Positions 16,843 to 24,874 of a DNA stretch of 64,000 nucleotides are shown here, piece by piece. Source of the DNA: UBA1366 sp047602575 (lineage in GTDB: Bacteria > Bacillota > Clostridia > Oscillospirales > Ruminococcaceae); NCBI GenBank assembly GCA_047602575.1, contig JASGGY010000004.1:1-64000 (forward strand), in the 5' to 3' direction. Each line of letters opens with the position of its first letter. Position 1 is the stretch's first letter. The translations under genes were made by a program, and so were the position numbers. The notes below the pieces were generated by a model, which did not search any database, was not told the DNA's origin, and saw nothing but the letters and a program-made list of their open reading frames with translations.

Positions 16843-18852
16843 ATGCCAAGTTTAAAGGACATCCTGCTCGGTAAGCCGCTGAAAAACAGCGATCTTGCTC
16901 ATGAAAAGCTTTCGCGTACATGGGGGCTTCCCATCATGTCAAGCGACGCGGTTTCATCCGTCGCATATTCCATTGAGGAAATCCTCATCATTCTTGTTCC
17001 GGCAATCGGTTTAGCGGCATTTCGGATGGTGCCGTTGGTGGTCATTCCGATTCTGCTCCTGCTGGGAATCCTTGTAGTTTCATATATGCAGATCATCGAC
17101 CATTATCCCAAGGGCGGCGGCGCCTATGTCGTCACCAAGCAGAATCTCGGTAAAACCGCATCCCTTGTGACGGCGGCGGCGCTTGTCATTGATTATATCA
17201 TGACCGTGGCGGTGAGCCTTAGCTCGTCGAGTGCGGCGATCATTTCGGCTTTCCCGAAATTCGCGGACAAGCGGATGTGGATTGCACTGCTCGCGCTGAT
17301 GGTAATCACATTCTTTAATCTGCGCGGAACACACGACGCTTCTAAGATTTTTGGCGTACCGACCTATGTGTTCATTCTCAGCATGGTGACGCTCATTGTC
17401 ACCGGTTTGATCAAAGCCGCCACAGGCAATCTGCACGAGATTACTTATACCGAAAAAATTATCCCCGACGATCTGTCAAACGGCATCGGCATCCTGCTCA
17501 TTTTAAAAGCCTTTTCCACCGGCTGCTCCGCAATGACGGGCATTGAAGCCGTCAGCGACGCGGTACCGAGCTTTAAAGCCCCTGCCGTGCGCAACGCAAA
17601 GCACATCCTCATGATGCTCGGCGTGATCATCCTGTTTATTTTCGGCGGAACATCGATCCTTGCCATCAAGCTTCAGGTTCTTCCCACGGAAACCCACACG
17701 GTGCTTTCCCAGATCGCCGGCGCGGTGTTCGGACATGGGTTCATGTATTACGTGCTTCAGATTTTCACTGCGCTGATTTTGCTCCTTGCGGCGAACACGG
17801 CGTTTAACGGACTGCCGCATCTGTTCTATATTTTAGCGCACGACGGCTATATCCCGCGTCAGTTTTCCCAGCGCGGCACGAAGCTCAGCTTCTCAAACGG
17901 CATTATTTTCATCACCGTCGTTGCGGGCGCACTCATCGCGATTTATCAGGCAAACGTCAACAAGCTCATCGCGCTCTACTCCGTGGGCGTGTTCATTTCC
18001 TTCACCATCGCGCAGGCGAGTATGTTCAAGCGCTGGCACAAGACGCGCGAAAAGGGCTGGCAGTATAAAATGTGGATCAACGGCGTGGGCGCAATCGTCA
18101 CAACGCTGGTTTCCTGCATCGTGCTGGTGACGAAATTTTTAGATGGCGCATGGCTGCTTGTCATTGCCATGCCGGCAATCATGGGGTTTATGTACCTGAT
18201 TCACAAGCATTATACCTTCGTCGGAAAACAGCTCACCCTGCGTGAGTTCAAGCCGCTCTACAAGTCCGAGGAGGTGCGTAAAACACAGGTCGTGATGCTG
18301 GTGCATGACATCAACAAGCCATTCCTGAAGGCACTCAATTACGCCACGAGTATTTCCACCGACATCCAGGCGCTGCACATCTGCCGCCATCCCGAGCACG
18401 CGGAGGCGCTGCGGAAAAAGTGGGATCATCTTGAAATTCCCATCGAGCTGAAAATCATCCTCACCCCCTACCGCGACATCATCGAGCCGCTCGACGACTA
18501 TCTCTGGGAACGCGAGCGCGCGCTCAAGCACGGCGAGAACATCTCCGTCATCCTCGTGAAATTCATCACCGAGCATTGGGTGGACAACATCCTGCACAAC
18601 CAGACAACCTATTTCCTTGAGCGGCATCTCAACGAACACAAGAACATCGCTTCCGTCATCGTACCGTTCCACTATAAATTTGACCGCAGCCGGTTAAAAG
18701 ACCCAAACAAGCCCGTCCGTAAACGCACCGCAAAGAAAAAGCCCGCCGCGAAAAAGCCCGCGCCTGCTGCAAAGCAAATTGTGGGTGAAACTGCGCCGCA
18801 TCCCGCTCCTCCGCCGGAAACACCGGCAGCCGGCGATCAACAGAACTCCTGA
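16843..18852 (+). CDS. kimA: KimA-like APC-superfamily potassium transporter
   Basis: High-affinity potassium uptake permease of the KimA (YdaO) type. The 669-aa protein has about 12 hydrophobic helices (residues about 30-450) of the amino-acid/polyamine/cation fold, with the early motif MSSDAVSSVAYSIEEI and HYPKGGGAYVV. A cytosolic C-terminal domain follows (about 460-640), the region that in KimA binds c-di-AMP. The last about 40 residues are Lys/Ala/Pro-rich and disordered. The gene is alone, between a promoter with a structured leader and a weak hairpin. Its family is controlled by c-di-AMP, whose synthase cdaA lies at 31834-32694 in this window. Confidence 0.85.
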   Translation: MPSLKDILLGKPLKNSDLAHEKLSRTWGLPIMSSDAVSSVAYSIEEILIILVPAIGLAAFRMVPLVVIPILLLLGILVVSYMQIIDHYPKGGGAYVVTKQNLGKTASLVTAAALVIDYIMTVAVSLSSSSAAIISAFPKFADKRMWIALLALMVITFFNLRGTHDASKIFGVPTYVFILSMVTLIVTGLIKAATGNLHEITYTEKIIPDDLSNGIGILLILKAFSTGCSAMTGIEAVSDAVPSFKAPAVRNAKHILMMLGVIILFIFGGTSILAIKLQVLPTETHTVLSQIAGAVFGHGFMYYVLQIFTALILLLAANTAFNGLPHLFYILAHDGYIPRQFSQRGTKLSFSNGIIFITVVAGALIAIYQANVNKLIALYSVGVFISFTIAQASMFKRWHKTREKGWQYKMWINGVGAIVTTLVSCIVLVTKFLDGAWLLVIAMPAIMGFMYLIHKHYTFVGKQLTLREFKPLYKSEEVRKTQVVMLVHDINKPFLKALNYATSISTDIQALHICRHPEHAEALRKKWDHLEIPIELKIILTPYRDIIEPLDDYLWERERALKHGENISVILVKFITEHWVDNILHNQTTYFLERHLNEHKNIASVIVPFHYKFDRSRLKDPNKPVRKRTAKKKPAAKKPAPAAKQIVGETAPHPAPPPETPAAGDQQNS

Positions 18853-18856
18853 CAAA

Positions 18857-18898
18857 CAGCGGCTGACTGAGTGACAAGCTTAGCCCGCCGCTTTTTTC
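18857..18898 (+). terminator. Probable terminator after kimA
   Basis: AGCGGC and GCCGCT arms with inner complementary GGCT/AGCC, followed by TTTTTT. The stem is interrupted, so it is a moderate candidate. Confidence 0.5.
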
Positions 18899-18964
18899 TC
18901 ATACGCAAACAGCCCGCATAATTCCGGTTATGCGAAACCAATGATACAGAAAACGGAGATCAAC

Positions 18965-20203
18965 ATGAAATTCACAGCACTTTATGAACGCCTTGCAAAA
19001 GCCTCGCTTGAAAATCGACTTGACGGCGAGGTGAAAAACCTGCGGGCGGACGACTTTGACCCGCACCAGCTTGACTGTCTGCTCAATCCGAAAAAGTATC
19101 CGGTTGTGTTTCCCGCAGGAAAATGCGCTTGTGAGGGCGATTCGGCTTGCGTGGAAAGCTGCGCGTTTGAAGCGATTTCGCGCGACGCGTCTGGAAATAT
19201 CAGCGTCAACAACAACTGCGTCGGCTGTGCCGCGTGCATCGCCGCCTGTAAGACCAACAACATCACGCCGAGCAAGGATGTTGTGCCGGTGCTGGAAGCG
19301 GTCGCAAAGGCGAATGTGCCGGTGTATGCGATGATCGCCCCCGCCTTTGTCAACCAGTACAGCCCGCAGGTCACGCCGGGAAAGCTGCGCGCGGCATTTA
19401 AGAAGCTCGGCTTTACGGGAATGCTGGAGGTCGCGCTGTTTGCCGACATCCTCACGCTCAAGGAAGCTCTCGAGTTTGACCGCAACATCCAGAATGAGAA
19501 GGATTTCCAGCTCACAAGCTGCTGCTGCCCGATGTGGATTGCGATGATCCGGCGGGTTTATAAGGAGCTTGTTCCCCACCTGCCCGCGTCGGTGTCGCCG
19601 ATGGTGGCTTGCGGGCGCTCGGTGAAGCAGCTCCACCCCGACGCGCTGACGGTGTTCGTGGGTCCTTGTATGGCAAAAAAATCCGAAGCGCGCGAGCCCG
19701 ATGTATCGGCTTCCACCGACTATGTGCTGACATTTCAGGAAATGCAGGAGATCTTTGATCTCGCCGGCATTGACCCCGCAGCTTTGCCTGAGGACGAGCG
19801 TGACCATTCCTCGCGGGCGGGGCGGATTTATGCGGCGACCGGCGGCGTGAGCGAAGCGGTGCAGAGTACGGTTGCGCGGATGAACCCCGACCGGAAAATC
19901 GCGGTAAAAGCCGTTCAGGCGGACGGCGTTCCGGCTTGTAAAAAGCTTTTGGCTGACATCCTGAGCGGTGAGTTCTCGGCGAATTTCATCGAGGGCATGG
20001 GCTGCGTGGGCGGCTGTGTGGGCGGACCGAAGATTCTGATTCCCAAAGAGCAGGGGCGCGAAAACGTGCGCCTTTACGGCGAGGAGGCGGCTTACAAAAC
20101 ACCGATCGACAACCCCTACGTCATCGAGTTACTTCACAGATTGGGCTTTGATACGGTGGAAAGCCTGCTGGAGGAAAGCGATATTTTTACGCGGAAATTC
20201 TGA
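18965..20203 (+). CDS. [FeFe]-hydrogenase-like protein with ferredoxin domain
   Basis: A 412-aa short [FeFe]-hydrogenase-family protein. An N-terminal two-cluster ferredoxin part (about 55-105) has CACEGDSACVESC (atypical spacing) and CVGCAACIAAC. The H-cluster domain follows with the three signature loops: TSCCCPMW (proton-transfer and ligand Cys kept, plus an extra Cys), GPCMAKKSEA, and the altered third loop EGMGCVGGCVGGP. No PAS, NuoE or diaphorase domain is present. These loop variants fit the poorly characterised single-subunit (group D-type) hydrogenases rather than the bifurcating ones, so hydrogen turnover is plausible but not certain. The start at 18965 follows a GGAG site; two small genes follow. 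Confidence 0.85.
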   Translation: MKFTALYERLAKASLENRLDGEVKNLRADDFDPHQLDCLLNPKKYPVVFPAGKCACEGDSACVESCAFEAISRDASGNISVNNNCVGCAACIAACKTNNITPSKDVVPVLEAVAKANVPVYAMIAPAFVNQYSPQVTPGKLRAAFKKLGFTGMLEVALFADILTLKEALEFDRNIQNEKDFQLTSCCCPMWIAMIRRVYKELVPHLPASVSPMVACGRSVKQLHPDALTVFVGPCMAKKSEAREPDVSASTDYVLTFQEMQEIFDLAGIDPAALPEDERDHSSRAGRIYAATGGVSEAVQSTVARMNPDRKIAVKAVQADGVPACKKLLADILSGEFSANFIEGMGCVGGCVGGPKILIPKEQGRENVRLYGEEAAYKTPIDNPYVIELLHRLGFDTVESLLEESDIFTRKF

Positions 20204-20287
20204 TTGCGATGTATAAACGCTTTTGGGCGGAACAAATTAATTCCATACCGCACAAGCGGTAAAGAATTACGTAAAGGAGTTCCAAAA

Positions 20288-20416
20288 ATGAGCAAGGATA
20301 AGATTCAGGACAAATCCCAGAACAAGCCCAAGAGCAAGGAAGCCAAGAAAAACGAGGGCAACAACCAGTGGACAAGCGCTTCTTCCTGCGGCGGCTGTGA
20401 CAAGCACTGCGACTAG
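20288..20416 (+). CDS. 42-aa Lys-rich protein with C-terminal Cys cluster
   Basis: A strong AAAGGAG site precedes ATG 20288. The peptide has a highly charged Lys/Asn/Gln-rich first two thirds and ends S-S-C-G-G-C-D-K-H-C-D, a CxxCxxxC cluster that could bind a metal or iron-sulfur cluster. It lies 84 bp after the hydrogenase-like gene on the same strand, with no obvious terminator between. No family is recognised. Confidence 0.6.
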   Translation: MSKDKIQDKSQNKPKSKEAKKNEGNNQWTSASSCGGCDKHCD

Positions 20417-20425
20417 GGCATCGGG

Positions 20426-20578
20426 ATGAGCGGGAACAACTTAAAAACCAACGCGCGGATGTTCGCTTATTTTTCCGCCCTGCCGAAATTCGTACAGGAG
20501 AGCATTTCACAATCTGACGTGCAGTTTGCCACAGAGGATGAGCTTAAGCAGTTTGCCGAAAAGCTCCTGCGCAAATAG
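20426..20578 (+). CDS. 50-aa small protein
   Basis: Open frame from ATG 20426, nine bases after the preceding stop, to TAG 20578. The product starts MSGNNLKTNARMFAYFSALP and ends in a charged helix with E-D-E-L-K-Q-F-A-E-K-L-L. It looks like a compact helical protein with no Cys or membrane segment. The tight spacing to the Cys-rich gene and the terminator immediately downstream support a real gene. Function unknown. Confidence 0.6.
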   Translation: MSGNNLKTNARMFAYFSALPKFVQESISQSDVQFATEDELKQFAEKLLRK

Positions 20579-20588
20579 CAAAGCACCG

Positions 20589-20617
20589 ATTCGCCGCTCC
20601 GGCATGGGGCGGCGAAT
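20589..20617 (+). terminator. Terminator after the small-gene pair
   Basis: A 12-bp stem ATTCGCCGCTCC/GGGGCGGCGAAT (one G-U) with loop GGCAT and a T7 run. It ends the hydrogenase unit. A TATAAT at 20632-20637 may start spoVAD transcription. Confidence 0.9.
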
Positions 20618-20693
20618 TTTTTTGGTACTTGTATAATTTTCTGCGCAATCGGAGAAACTATTTTTGATACAAAGCCGCAAAGGAGAATGCACA

Positions 20694-21710
20694 ATGTCAA
20701 CCCAGCTCGGAAAATGCACCTACCGCACGGATTCCTCGCCAAGCGTTCTGGCTTTCGCCTGCATCGGCGGAAAAAAGGAAAGCGACGGACCGATGGGCAG
20801 GTGTTACGATAAAATCTGTGAAGACCCCTATTTCGGGATGGAAACCTTTGAAAAAGCCGAGAGCCAGATGCAGAAGGAAACCGTGGATTTCGTTTTAAGC
20901 AAAGCAAATCTCAATCCGGAGGACATCGGCTTCATGTTCGGCGGCGACCTGCTCAACCAGTGCATCGGCACGACGTTCGGGGTGCGTGATCTGAACATCC
21001 CGTTTCTTGGAATTTACGGCGCTTGTTCTACCATGGCGGAGGGCTTGCTGCTCTCCTCGCTGATGATCGACAACGCGATTGGAGGGAAAGTGCTTGCAGT
21101 TACATCCTCACACTTCTGTACGGCGGAGCGGCAGTACCGCTTCCCGCTTGATTACGGCGGTCAGCGAACGCCGACCAGTCAGTGGACGTCGACCGCCTGC
21201 GGTTCCCTTATCGTGTCCGCCGCGGGAGAACCGCCCTATGTTCGAGCTGTCACAGTCGGAAAAATTGTGGACATGGGCGTCACCGACGCCAACAATATGG
21301 GCGCCGCCATGGCACCCGCCGCATACGACACACTGACGACCTTCTTCCGCGAAACGGGCAAGAAGCCGGCGGACTTTGACTGCATCGTCACCGGCGATTT
21401 AGGCAAAGTCGGCAGCCGGATTCTCTGCGAGCTGTTTGAGCGCGACAAGCTGCCCATCACCGACAACCATCAGGACTGCGGCATGATGATTTACGATTTT
21501 GAGGAACAGGATGTCCACGCGGGCGGAAGCGGCTGCGGCTGTGCCGGCAGTCTGCTCTGCGGTCATTTCCTGCCCGAGATTAAATCGGGCAATATCAGGA
21601 ATATGCTCTTTGCCGCGACCGGCGCGCTGATGTCGCCGATGGTCACGCAGCAGGGCGAAAGCATACCGTCGATTTCCCACGCCGTTTGGCTGTCGCGCGA
21701 CAAAAATTGA
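20694..21710 (+). CDS. spoVAD: Stage V sporulation protein AD
   Basis: Thiolase-fold protein needed for dipicolinic-acid movement into the forespore; it binds DPA. The 338-aa product has the SpoVAD pattern with FGGDLLNQCIG, LGIYGACSTMAEGL (the conserved Cys), TSSHFCTAERQYRFPLDYG and the C-terminal HAGGSGCGC. The start at 20694 (M-S-T-Q-L-G-K) is preceded by AAAGGAG; the upstream ATG is not needed. It is followed by spoVAE after 16 bp. The usual spoVAC is not adjacent, so it must be elsewhere or missing. Confidence 0.95.
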   Translation: MSTQLGKCTYRTDSSPSVLAFACIGGKKESDGPMGRCYDKICEDPYFGMETFEKAESQMQKETVDFVLSKANLNPEDIGFMFGGDLLNQCIGTTFGVRDLNIPFLGIYGACSTMAEGLLLSSLMIDNAIGGKVLAVTSSHFCTAERQYRFPLDYGGQRTPTSQWTSTACGSLIVSAAGEPPYVRAVTVGKIVDMGVTDANNMGAAMAPAAYDTLTTFFRETGKKPADFDCIVTGDLGKVGSRILCELFERDKLPITDNHQDCGMMIYDFEEQDVHAGGSGCGCAGSLLCGHFLPEIKSGNIRNMLFAATGALMSPMVTQQGESIPSISHAVWLSRDKN

Positions 21711-21726
21711 CGAGGAGGTTTCTTGC

Positions 21727-22083
21727 ATGGAATATATCTGGGCGTTTCTCATCGGCGGCGCATTCTGCGCGGTCGGTCAGATGCTGATTGATTATACAAA
21801 GCTCACACCGGCGCGGATTCTGGTGACCTATGTGGTGGCGGGCGTGATTCTGGGTGCGCTGGGGCTGTATAAACCGTTGATTGAATTTGCAGGCGGCGGG
21901 GCGACCGTTCCGCTGACGGGCTTCGGCAGTCTGCTTGCCGATGGTGTGCGCAAGGCGGTGGACGAAAACGGCATCCTCGGCATTTTCACAGGTGGGCTGA
22001 CGAGTGCTGCGGCGGGTATCACTGCGGCGATTACGTTCGGTTTGCTGACCGCACTGTGCTTCCGCAGCTCGGATAAGGCATAA
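21727..22083 (+). CDS. spoVAE: Stage V sporulation protein AE (SpoVAEb type)
   Basis: Membrane component of the SpoVA channel for DPA. The 118-aa protein has about four hydrophobic segments, beginning M-E-Y-I-W-A-F-L-I-G-G-A and including T-P-A-R-I-L-V-T-Y-V-V-A-G-V and a conserved GFGSLLADGV. It has a GAGGAGG-type site upstream and is followed by a strong terminator, so the operon is spoVAD-spoVAE only. Confidence 0.93.
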   Translation: MEYIWAFLIGGAFCAVGQMLIDYTKLTPARILVTYVVAGVILGALGLYKPLIEFAGGGATVPLTGFGSLLADGVRKAVDENGILGIFTGGLTSAAAGITAAITFGLLTALCFRSSDKA

Positions 22084-22093
22084 ACTTTAACAA

Positions 22094-22122
22094 AAAAAGC
22101 AGTCCTGTGCGGGCTGCTTTTT
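22094..22122. terminator. Bidirectional terminator between spoVAE and the CotH-like gene
   Basis: A 12-bp stem AAAAAGCAGTCC/GGGCTGCTTTTT (one G-U), between converging genes that stop at 22083 (+) and 22137 (-). Confidence 0.9.
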
Positions 22123-22136
22123 CATGTATATATGGT

Positions 22137-23678
22137 TTATAAATTTTTATCAATCCAGTCGTACCGCGTCTTGATGAAATCCTTGAGATACTTCACCTGT
22201 TTGTCATAGGTGTTGTATTTCGTCACGTCCTTGCGCTCAAAGCCGACGCGGATGTTTAAAATATCCCACTTGTCGAAATTATCCTCCTGCGCGTCGGAAA
22301 GCTTTTCGTAATTCGCATCAATCGCCGCATAGGCGTTGTCGAGCAGTCCGTTTTTCACCGCATCCCAGCGAGTGCGGGCTTTTTGGCGGAACGCGGGGTC
22401 TTCCAGCAGGTAATTATACCACGTCAGCTTGACATACGCGTCCTTGTCGTCTACGCCCAGTGTCGCCCAGTCGTCGTAGTTGTTCATATATACCGAGAAA
22501 TTACCGAACGCCAGATCAAAATCCCACACCGGTCCCATTTCGAGCTTGCCGCCCGCGGGCTTGGTCAGAAAACAGCTTCTGCGGAACGCGCAGTCCACGT
22601 TATATGCCATTTCCTCAAGAATAAACCAGTCGATGAAGCTGTCCACGTCAATGTATTTTTCATAGCCGGACTTGGCGATCACCGCCGCCTCCGCGGAGTT
22701 GACGTAGCCCTTGATAAAATTATACTGCGCGGTGGACATTTTCTCGGTATCCGGACTCTGGATGCGGCAGCTGCGGACGGTGTTTTTGTTTGAGAAGAAA
22801 TAATCGCGCCCTTTCACGTCCACTTCGTCGTTGCGCCCGCCGATTTCAAGCAGATAACCGGTGTCGTTTATGTTATAATCCTCTGCGATGTTGACCTTGT
22901 TGTCGTTGACCTCGATTTCCTCGCAGACGGTGTAAACACCCTGGTATTTTCCGTCGATATACAGCGACACTGACACAGCGTCGGGCGTGTAAATCATCGA
23001 GCCTAAGTAATCGCTCATCGCAAATCCGATCTGATTGCGCATCAGCGTCTTGTCCGCGTATTCCGCAAGCAGCACCCATTCCTTGTCCGCGTTCATGCCG
23101 AGCAGCGACGCTTTGGTGTCGAGTTTGATTTTATAAGGCTTCTTATCCCATTTCCAGGTGGAATGCCCCCTGCCCTTGATTCTGGCGGACATTGCGCCGG
23201 TGTTCTGGATCGCGGTGTCTGTGCCGGCGGTGATTTTCACGGTGCAATCAGAATAGACATCAAACGCGATTTTTGCAATCTTCACCGTATCGATCCGCAC
23301 TTCGGGCAGGACATAGTCGGGTTCTTCCGGCTCTTCGGTGTCGGGCGTTTTGGGGGTGGTCGCCGGCGCGTCGGTGCTTGTTGACGGCGGGTTGGTTGCG
23401 GTATTTCCGGAAATCGTCGTATGACCGGAAGTCGTTGTTTGATTGGAAGTCGTTCCCGCAGCCGAGCCGGAAGTCGTTTGCGGCGCGGTTGTTGTGCCGG
23501 TTACGCCGGTTGTGCCGCCGATGGTTGTTGCGACGGAGGTTTGCGTACCGCTCTGCGTGCCGGTTGTCACGGCAGCCGTGTTCGTCGTTGTGTCCGCGGA
23601 ATCCGCGTTTTTTTCGGCACTTCCCCCGCAAGCGGTCAGCAGCAGGCAGAGCGCACAGACCAGTATTCCTTTTTTCAA
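22137..23678 (-). CDS. CotH-kinase-family lipoprotein
   Basis: A 513-aa secreted CotH-domain protein. The N-terminus is a lipoprotein signal (hydrophobic run, then L-T-A-C-G-G with the lipidation Cys at about 17). A Thr/Ser-rich linker follows (about 20-115), probably wall-spanning. The CotH domain covers about 135-500 with GRGHSTWKWDKKPYKIKL, LLAEYADKTLMRNQI, VYTVCEEIEV and the M-G-P-V-W-D-F-D motif (the catalytic Asp pair of CotH protein kinases). The start is a TTG at 23678, supported by AAGGA 9 nt upstream and by the good signal peptide it gives. CotH phosphorylates spore-coat proteins in Bacillus; this lipid-anchored, linker-bearing version more likely acts outside the cell. Confidence 0.88.
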   Translation of the reverse strand: MKKGILVCALCLLLTACGGSAEKNADSADTTTNTAAVTTGTQSGTQTSVATTIGGTTGVTGTTTAPQTTSGSAAGTTSNQTTTSGHTTISGNTATNPPSTSTDAPATTPKTPDTEEPEEPDYVLPEVRIDTVKIAKIAFDVYSDCTVKITAGTDTAIQNTGAMSARIKGRGHSTWKWDKKPYKIKLDTKASLLGMNADKEWVLLAEYADKTLMRNQIGFAMSDYLGSMIYTPDAVSVSLYIDGKYQGVYTVCEEIEVNDNKVNIAEDYNINDTGYLLEIGGRNDEVDVKGRDYFFSNKNTVRSCRIQSPDTEKMSTAQYNFIKGYVNSAEAAVIAKSGYEKYIDVDSFIDWFILEEMAYNVDCAFRRSCFLTKPAGGKLEMGPVWDFDLAFGNFSVYMNNYDDWATLGVDDKDAYVKLTWYNYLLEDPAFRQKARTRWDAVKNGLLDNAYAAIDANYEKLSDAQEDNFDKWDILNIRVGFERKDVTKYNTYDKQVKYLKDFIKTRYDWIDKNL

Positions 23679-23865
23679 ACAATCCCATCCTTTGCCTTTA
23701 CGAAACCGCCGCGCGCGGCGAAGCTTCTGTGTCAGTCAACGTTCCTTGCTTTTATTATAACGGATTATGCGCCGTTTTGCAAGCACTCGGCGAATTTTCA
23801 CAAAGTATGCCGATTCCCGCCGGTCAAAAACCTGCAAAGAAACTGCGCATAAAACGGCTGCTATA

Positions 23866-24711
23866 TTAGCTCCCGTAAAATTCTTCCGAGAAAACACCGG
23901 TATAGACGCTTTTTACCGCACCCGTCATCAGAATCCTGCCGTCGGGGAGAAGCTCCACGCGAATCTCGCCGCCGGGCATATGAACAGTCATAGCCGCATC
24001 CGTCAGTCCGAGCTTATGTGCCGCGCACGCCGCTGCACAGCTACTGCTGCCCGATGCCAGCGTATAAGACGCACCGCGCTCCCAGATTTCGATTTTGATG
24101 TTTGCGCGGTCGATCACCTCAAGCAGCTGCATATTAATCCGGTTCGGAAACATCGCATGATGCTCGACCGCCGCCCCAATGCGCAGCGCAAGCGCTTTCT
24201 CCGCCTTTTCCATGGGAATGACACAGTGGGGATTGCCGACCGACACGCAGGTCACGTGGAATTCCTCACCCAAAACCAAGAGCGGCTCATCCACCACCTC
24301 GCGCCGTGCGCCGGCGACGGGAATTTCCTCGCTGATAAAGGTCGGCTTGCCCATGTTGACGCGGATCAGCCCGCCCGCCGCGTCAAGGTACTCCGCGCGC
24401 ACCACGCCGCCGTCGGTGATAAGAGAAAATGTGCTGTCCGTGACATAGCCGGCATCCTTGAGATACCGCGCGAAAATCCGCACACCGTTGCCGCTTTTCT
24501 CCGCCCGGCTACCGTCCGGATTAAAGATCACAACGCGTGGCGCACCGTTTTCAAACAACGGTCCGTACAAAATTCCGTCCGAGCCTGCGCCGAAATTCCG
24601 GTCGCAGATGTGCCGCACAGCGTCCTCCGTCATCGGAATGCCACAAGCCGCGGGGTCGATCACGATATAGTCGTTTCCCAGACCATGGTATTTGCAGTAT
24701 GTATGGTTCAT
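23866..24711 (-). CDS. dapF: DapF-like diaminopimelate epimerase with both catalytic Cys replaced
   Basis: A 281-aa protein with the whole diaminopimelate-epimerase fold: KYHGLGNDYIVIDP at the start, SVGNPHCVIPM in the middle and the two mirror-image catalytic loops. DapF normally uses a Cys pair in CGNG and ACG(T/S)GACA to racemise LL- to meso-diaminopimelate. Here the loops read K-S-G-N-G-V-R and A-S-G-S-S-S-C-A, so both catalytic positions are Ser. Such variants may be a divergent clostridial subfamily; epimerase activity cannot be assumed. The start at 24711 lies 7 nt from AAAGGAG. It is monocistronic. Confidence 0.8.
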   Translation of the reverse strand: MNHTYCKYHGLGNDYIVIDPAACGIPMTEDAVRHICDRNFGAGSDGILYGPLFENGAPRVVIFNPDGSRAEKSGNGVRIFARYLKDAGYVTDSTFSLITDGGVVRAEYLDAAGGLIRVNMGKPTFISEEIPVAGARREVVDEPLLVLGEEFHVTCVSVGNPHCVIPMEKAEKALALRIGAAVEHHAMFPNRINMQLLEVIDRANIKIEIWERGASYTLASGSSSCAAACAAHKLGLTDAAMTVHMPGGEIRVELLPDGRILMTGAVKSVYTGVFSEEFYGS

Positions 24712-24824
24712 AAGCACGCTCCTTTCTTTCCTGCTTCCATTCTACACCGGGCGGATGCAATTGTCAAGAATTTGTACCATCCGACTTTGTCGAAAAAAAA
24801 TCGTGACCGCACACGCCTGCGCGG

Positions 24825-24833
24825 CATAGGATA
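24825..24833 (+). promoter_or_regulatory. Possible sporulation (sigma-E/K) -10 element before asnB
   Basis: CATAGGATA matches CATAnnnTA exactly, with GACC 17 bases upstream, about 40 bases before the asnB start. Bacillus has a sporulation-specific asparagine synthetase (asnO), so such control would make sense, but the motif is short. Confidence 0.3.
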
Positions 24834-24874
24834 GCAAGAGAACGATTTTTATACGAAAGCGAGCGGGTGCGGAT

